From positions 62,001 to 126,000 of the forward strand of contig NZ_RXYA01000012.1 of the NCBI RefSeq assembly GCF_008086595.1: DNA of 64,000 bases. Direction: 5' to 3'. A model generated the notes under the pieces. That model searched no databases, had not been told where the DNA came from, and worked only from the letters and a program-made list of their open reading frames with translations. Position numbers and translations under genes: made by a program. Source of the stretch: Acetobacterium paludosum. GTDB lineage: Bacteria > Bacillota > Clostridia > Eubacteriales > Eubacteriaceae. Shown here piece after piece: positions 63,953-64,000 of this stretch. Numbering within the stretch: position 1 is the first letter of the stretch; every line of letters starts with the position of its first letter.

Positions 63953-64000
63953 TTATTCAATGGAATATTCCAAAACGCAACCCGGAAGGAGAACGGATAA

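Overview
The window looks like chromosome from an anaerobic, low-GC Gram-positive acetogen; Acetobacterium or a close relative in the Eubacteriaceae is the best fit. The support is pyruvate:ferredoxin oxidoreductase, a sensory [FeFe]-hydrogenase operon, cobalt and cobalamin-linked uptake genes, a leucine T-box, the citramalate route to isoleucine, and frequent TTG/GTG starts behind strong purine-rich Shine-Dalgarno sites. This placement is inference from gene content; no rRNA or marker comparison was possible.

Layout. 1-10 kb: the 3' end of PFOR, galE-arsD, a reverse-strand coaBC/ThrE-like exporter group facing a pantothenate-type ECF S-component, a secreted 5'-nucleotidase, tadA and a DUF362 ferredoxin protein. 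10-21.5 kb: a branched-chain amino acid block (ilvC, leuA, cimA, leuC, leuD, leuB, ilvD, ilvB) with two elaborate leaders, a Leu T-box plus a second repeat-based structure before ilvC and an unrecognised structured leader before ilvD. 21.6-27 kb: ClC channel, MFS exporter, HD-GYP protein, MotB and MotA. 27.6-30.8 kb: a three-gene operon of thioredoxin-like ferredoxin, HydS-like hydrogenase/PAS protein and PP2C phosphatase. 31-38 kb: amino acid permease, upp, glutaredoxin, PC4-like protein, molybdopterin genes (mog, moaA, moaC), glyA, DUF1294 and tRNA-Leu(CAG). 38.4-47.3 kb: Ser/Thr kinase, a solitary adenine methyltransferase tightly linked to rarA, an M16C peptidase and a D,D-carboxypeptidase.

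47.4-56.4 kb: a CbiM-CbiQ-CbiO cobalt importer with its own attenuated leader, an XpaC/TelA operon, then a canonical cobalamin riboswitch driving an ECF transporter (fused double ATPase, EcfT and a YkoE-like S-component). 56.6-62.6 kb: a tight operon of UbiD, two hydantoinase/acetone-carboxylase family subunits, UbiX and an LpdD-like prFMN chaperone. The window closes with a regulator remnant and an EcsC-family gene.

The most interesting items are the UbiD-HyuA-HyuB-UbiX-LpdD module of unknown substrate, a YkoE-like transporter under a B12 riboswitch with one apparently dead ATPase site, three unexplained structured leaders (ilvC second element, ilvD, cbiM), and the hydrogenase-phosphatase sensor operon. 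No CRISPR array, insertion sequence, prophage or rRNA was seen.
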